Shown: positions 60,977-64,000 of the stretch, piece by piece
Layout of the letters: each line of letters starts with the position of its first letter
Numbering within the stretch: the first letter of the stretch is position 1
Assembly (NCBI RefSeq): GCF_904846055.1
Contig: NZ_CAJGYV010000001.1
Coordinates: 1,860,001-1,924,000, forward strand
DNA: 64,000 nucleotides
Reading direction: 5' to 3'
DNA from: Psychrobacter ciconiae
GTDB taxonomy: Bacteria; Pseudomonadota; Gammaproteobacteria; Pseudomonadales; Moraxellaceae
Position numbers and translations under genes: made by a program
The notes under the pieces: model-generated
What the model was told of the DNA's origin: nothing
The model's database searches: none
What the model saw: the letters and a program-made list of their open reading frames with translations, nothing else

Positions 60977-63091
60977 ATGAGAATGCCAGAACCACGGTCG
61001 TCACGACAGTTAAATCAGCTTGCCACCCAATTGCAAGGGGAGGCAGAAATTTGCGGGGTCAATGCCTCAGGAACGCAAATCTCAAGCCGCGCTTTTGAGA
61101 TGGTGACCGACTTTGAGCCGGCAGGAGACCAGCCGCAAGCCATTAAAAAGCTGGTTGCTGGCATCAATGCAGGTATGGATGAGCAGCTTTTGCTTGGGGT
61201 GACGGGGTCGGGGAAAACCTACACCATGGCAAAGGTGATTGCTGAATGTCAACGCCCAACCATCATTATGGCGCACAATAAAACGCTTGCCGCTCAGCTT
61301 TATGGGGAGTTTAAGGCGTTTTTTCCGAACAATGCGGTGGAGTATTTCGTCAGCTATTACGACTATTATCAGCCCGAAGCTTACGTTGCCGCAAGTGATA
61401 CCTTTATCGAAAAAGACAGCGCGATTAATGATCATATTGACCAGATGCGCCTGTCAGCCACAAGGGCGCTGCTTGAGCGCCGAGATGCCATTATTGTTGC
61501 GTCCGTGTCCTCAATTTATGGTTTGGGCGACCCCGAAAGTTATTTAACCATGCTTTTGCACATTGTCGTTGGTGACCGAATTGACAGAACGTCAATGATT
61601 AAGCGCTTGGTTGAGCTTCAATATACCCGAAATGAGCTTGATTTTGGTCGCGGGACCTATCGCTTGCGTGGCGAGACGCTCGATATTTACCCTGCTGAAT
61701 CTGAGCAGCTTGCCGTTCGGGTGCAATTGTTTGATGATGAAGTCGAAAAAATCACTTGGTTTGACCCATTGACCGGAAAAACTGTTCGCAGTGTGCCAAG
61801 GATTACCATTTACCCCAAATCGCATTACGTAACCCCGCGCAATAAGCTTGAAGCGGCAAGCGAAACCATCCGCGCAGAGCTTGAAGACCGGCTCAATTAT
61901 TTTCGTGAAAACAATAAATTGATTGAGGCGCAGCGCATCAAAGAGCGTACCCAATACGACTTGGAAATGATTCAGCAGTTAGGCTATTGTAACGGCATTG
62001 AAAACTACTCGCAGCATTTATCAGGGCGACCATCTGGGGAAGCGCCTCCGACCTTGTTTGATTACATTCCGCCCGATGCTTTGCTGTTTATTGACGAATC
62101 GCACGTGACGGTATCGCAAATCGGCGCAATGTATAAAGGCGACAAATCGCGAAAAGAAAACCTCGTCAATTATGGCTTTCGCTTGCCAAGCGCCATGGAC
62201 AACCGACCGATGAAGTTTGAAGAGTGGGAGCGCATCAAGCCTGCGACTATTTTTGTCACCGCGACCCCTGCTCAGTATGAGCTTGAGCGCAGTGAGCAAA
62301 TCGTTGAGCAAGTCGTTCGCCCAACCGGACTTGTGGATCCTCAGATTGAAATCCGCCCCGTTTTAACCCAAGTTGATGATGTGCTGTCCGAAATCATCAA
62401 ACGCCGCGAAGTTGATGAGCGGGTGTTAATCACCACGTTAACCAAACGCATGGCAGAGGACTTAACCAGCTATCTAAAAGAATATGATGTCAAAGTGGCG
62501 TATTTGCACTCGGACATTGACACCGTTGAGCGGATGCAAATCATTCACGAACTGCGAACCGGCGTCCATGATGTGTTGGTGGGCATTAACCTGCTTCGTG
62601 AAGGTTTAGATATGCCTGAGGTGTCGCTGGTGGCGATATTTGATGCCGACAAAGAGGGCTTTTTGCGCTCGGAGCGGGCATTGATTCAGACCATTGGTCG
62701 CGCCGCGCGTCATTTAAACGGTAAAGCCATTTTGTACGCTGACCGCATCACCCCAAGTATGGAAAAAGCGATTGAAGAAACTGAGCGCCGCCGCGAAAAG
62801 CAAATTGCCTTTAACATCGAGCACAACATCACCCCGCGCGGCGCTCGCCGAAGCATCACCGATAAGATTGACACCGGTGAAGATTTGGACGTTAACGACA
62901 ACCAAAGCATTGCCATTAGCAGCAGCTTGCCGGACGTTGACGTCAGTATTTTGCGAAGTCCGGACTTGCTAGCTAAAGAAATCAAGCGCTTAGAAAAACA
63001 AATGCAGCAGCTGTCACGCGATTTAAAGTTTGAAGAAGCCGCTAAAACCCGTGATAAAGTGCTTGAGCTAAAGGCTTATATCGTCCAGTAA
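60977..63091 (+). CDS. uvrB: Excinuclease ABC subunit B
   Basis: DNA-damage verification helicase of nucleotide excision repair, bridging UvrA and UvrC. The 704 aa product (E. coli 673) has an N-terminal extension of about 35 residues before [17 protein letters not shown]. Walker A GVTGSGKT lies at 74-81, the DNA-wedging beta-hairpin [19 protein letters not shown] near 127, then [18 protein letters not shown] and [19 protein letters not shown]. The C-terminal UVR motif ([25 protein letters not shown]) binds UvrC. A terminator follows. Confidence 0.96.
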   Translation: MRMPEPRSSRQLNQLATQLQGEAEICGVNASGTQISSRAFEMVTDFEPAGDQPQAIKKLVAGINAGMDEQLLLGVTGSGKTYTMAKVIAECQRPTIIMAHNKTLAAQLYGEFKAFFPNNAVEYFVSYYDYYQPEAYVAASDTFIEKDSAINDHIDQMRLSATRALLERRDAIIVASVSSIYGLGDPESYLTMLLHIVVGDRIDRTSMIKRLVELQYTRNELDFGRGTYRLRGETLDIYPAESEQLAVRVQLFDDEVEKITWFDPLTGKTVRSVPRITIYPKSHYVTPRNKLEAASETIRAELEDRLNYFRENNKLIEAQRIKERTQYDLEMIQQLGYCNGIENYSQHLSGRPSGEAPPTLFDYIPPDALLFIDESHVTVSQIGAMYKGDKSRKENLVNYGFRLPSAMDNRPMKFEEWERIKPATIFVTATPAQYELERSEQIVEQVVRPTGLVDPQIEIRPVLTQVDDVLSEIIKRREVDERVLITTLTKRMAEDLTSYLKEYDVKVAYLHSDIDTVERMQIIHELRTGVHDVLVGINLLREGLDMPEVSLVAIFDADKEGFLRSERALIQTIGRAARHLNGKAILYADRITPSMEKAIEETERRREKQIAFNIEHNITPRGARRSITDKIDTGEDLDVNDNQSIAISSSLPDVDVSILRSPDLLAKEIKRLEKQMQQLSRDLKFEEAAKTRDKVLELKAYIVQ

Positions 63092-63116
63092 GTCTAACTT
63101 TCGAAGCGTTAACAAG

Positions 63117-63148
63117 AACGGTTTAACTGCATGTTAAGCCGTTTTTTT
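63117..63148 (+). terminator. Terminator after uvrB
   Basis: aacggtttaac (63117-63127) pairs with gttaagccgtt (63133-63143), with one G-T pair, and a T-run follows. Confidence 0.88.
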
Positions 63149-63264
63149 ATGCTTTAAGTTAACAGTAAAAATAAACGAATCATAAGCTTAACAAACACGA
63201 ACCCAGTTAAATTTTATTAAAATAAACACAGAGCATAAGCACCAATGAACAACTGGAGTTCACC

Positions 63265-63849
63265 ATGAAAATGTTTTGGATGCTGTCAGCCGTTGTTGCA
63301 AGCTTTGGGGTTACTACCATCTCAAACCAAGCCTTAGCAGCAACTCAATCACCTACCATTCCCAAATCAATCGTTCCCGAATTGGTTAACGAGTTTTGTA
63401 GCTTTCCAAAACCCAATCCAAAAACGTCAAGCGCGTTAGAATTTGCCTGCTTTGAGCAACTGCCCACCACAAAAGATGCCTTACCAGATTATCGCATTAA
63501 GCTGTCGGCGCTATTTACCCGCGATTTTAACCAAGATGGCTACCGCGATTGGGTGGTTGATTTGACCTCCGAAGGTCCGCTTGGTGGTAGTGTGCATAGC
63601 CACAGTTCGATTCGATATTTACTTCTTGGTCGCAACCAGCAAATTAAAGACAGCTTTGAGGTGCTGCTTTATGCGCCTTTTAGCGAGGAAATCATTGAGT
63701 ATGAATTGTCCGCAAAAGGGCTTGAGTTCCGAGCCATTCCCAATTTTCGGGCGCATCCTGAAGCCTTTGAAGATGGTGAGTTGCTTGTTCCTGAAAGGCA
63801 GTTTCGTATTGAGTGGCAAAATAATGAGTTTGTAGAAGTGATGGATTAA
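63265..63849 (+). CDS. Secreted protein with a calcium-loop motif, function unknown
   Basis: A 194 aa protein. A signal peptide (residues 1-25, cleavage after QALA) leads to a small domain with DFNQDGYRDWVVD (residues 87-99), the DxNxDGxxD calcium-binding loop found in EF-hand, dockerin and FG-GAP-type repeats. Two Cys (45 and 62) may form a disulfide. The C-terminal part is acidic and beta-rich. I do not recognise the family. A single loop suggests it is structural and not a calcium sensor. Confidence 0.75.
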   Translation: MKMFWMLSAVVASFGVTTISNQALAATQSPTIPKSIVPELVNEFCSFPKPNPKTSSALEFACFEQLPTTKDALPDYRIKLSALFTRDFNQDGYRDWVVDLTSEGPLGGSVHSHSSIRYLLLGRNQQIKDSFEVLLYAPFSEEIIEYELSAKGLEFRAIPNFRAHPEAFEDGELLVPERQFRIEWQNNEFVEVMD

Positions 63850-64000
63850 TTGATTGCGATTTTAGAGATAATTTAAACGTTCTTACACGTAGCCTTACAC
63901 TTTCTCACTTAAAATATGCGGCAAGCTTTTGTACTATGGATAGCAGAACAACAAGATTTTGGCAAAAATAATAACTTGGACGCCAATCTCAACTTAATAT

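Overview
The window looks like chromosomal DNA of a Moraxellaceae gammaproteobacterium, most likely Psychrobacter or a close relative. This rests on gene content and protein style read by eye: a long (528 aa) isocitrate lyase, malate synthase G, MiaE, a BLUF photoreceptor, tandem porins, moderate GC with AT-rich spacers, and purM-purN next to perM and hda. No database search was possible.

Layout. 1-5.6 kb (minus strand): a lactate/glycolate permease cut by the left edge, preceded by the glycolate oxidase operon glcD-glcE-glcF. 5.7-9.2 kb: a glutaredoxin-like protein, mtgA and ppk1. 9.4-11.4 kb: four small, acidic, Cys- and Trp-free proteins of unknown function, probably disordered, facing miaE. 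12.6-17.6 kb: malate synthase glcB and two tandem porins. 17.7-26.3 kb: the conserved pyrG-kdsA-eno-ftsB-ispD backbone, with a copper module (cysteine-less HMA-like protein, CopZ, CopA) between kdsA and eno. 26.6-34.4 kb: a BLUF protein with a C-terminal membrane helix, tRNA-Glu, a small membrane protein, rnt, pyrC, argG, an L,D-transpeptidase, a nitroreductase and a CYTH-CHAD protein. 34.5-38.9 kb: aceA, a long spacer, a LysR regulator and an IS5-family element inserted directly after the LysR stop codon. 38.9-43.8 kb: purN-purM and, divergently, perM, hda and a DUF2057 protein. 43.9-52.5 kb: dps, a YcxB-like protein, serS, tkt, a YceI protein, a NERD/zinc-finger protein, and an aldehyde dehydrogenase with its DUF779 companion. 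52.7-64 kb: a Pif1-like helicase, an Epd/GAPDH-like dehydrogenase, tRNA-Ser, a lipoprotein, a ribbon-helix-helix protein, two tRNA-Asn genes, an acyl-CoA thioesterase, a CDF transporter, a second Dps, uvrB behind a DnaA-box-like tandem repeat, and a secreted protein with a calcium-loop motif.

How it fits together. Several loci serve two-carbon metabolism: glycolate uptake and oxidation to glyoxylate (permease, GlcDEF), glyoxylate condensation to malate (GlcB), the glyoxylate shunt entry (AceA) and aldehyde oxidation to the acid (aldehyde dehydrogenase/DUF779). Stress functions recur: two Dps proteins, Ppk, copper export, UvrB, and possibly the disordered proteins. The best candidates for something undescribed are the 9.4-11.4 kb disordered-protein cluster, the membrane-tethered BLUF protein, the cysteine-less HMA protein beside CopZ/CopA and the phased repeat in front of uvrB. 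Most of the rest is ordinary core genome. Mobile DNA is limited to the IS5-family copy and a possible IS200/IS605-type end relic.
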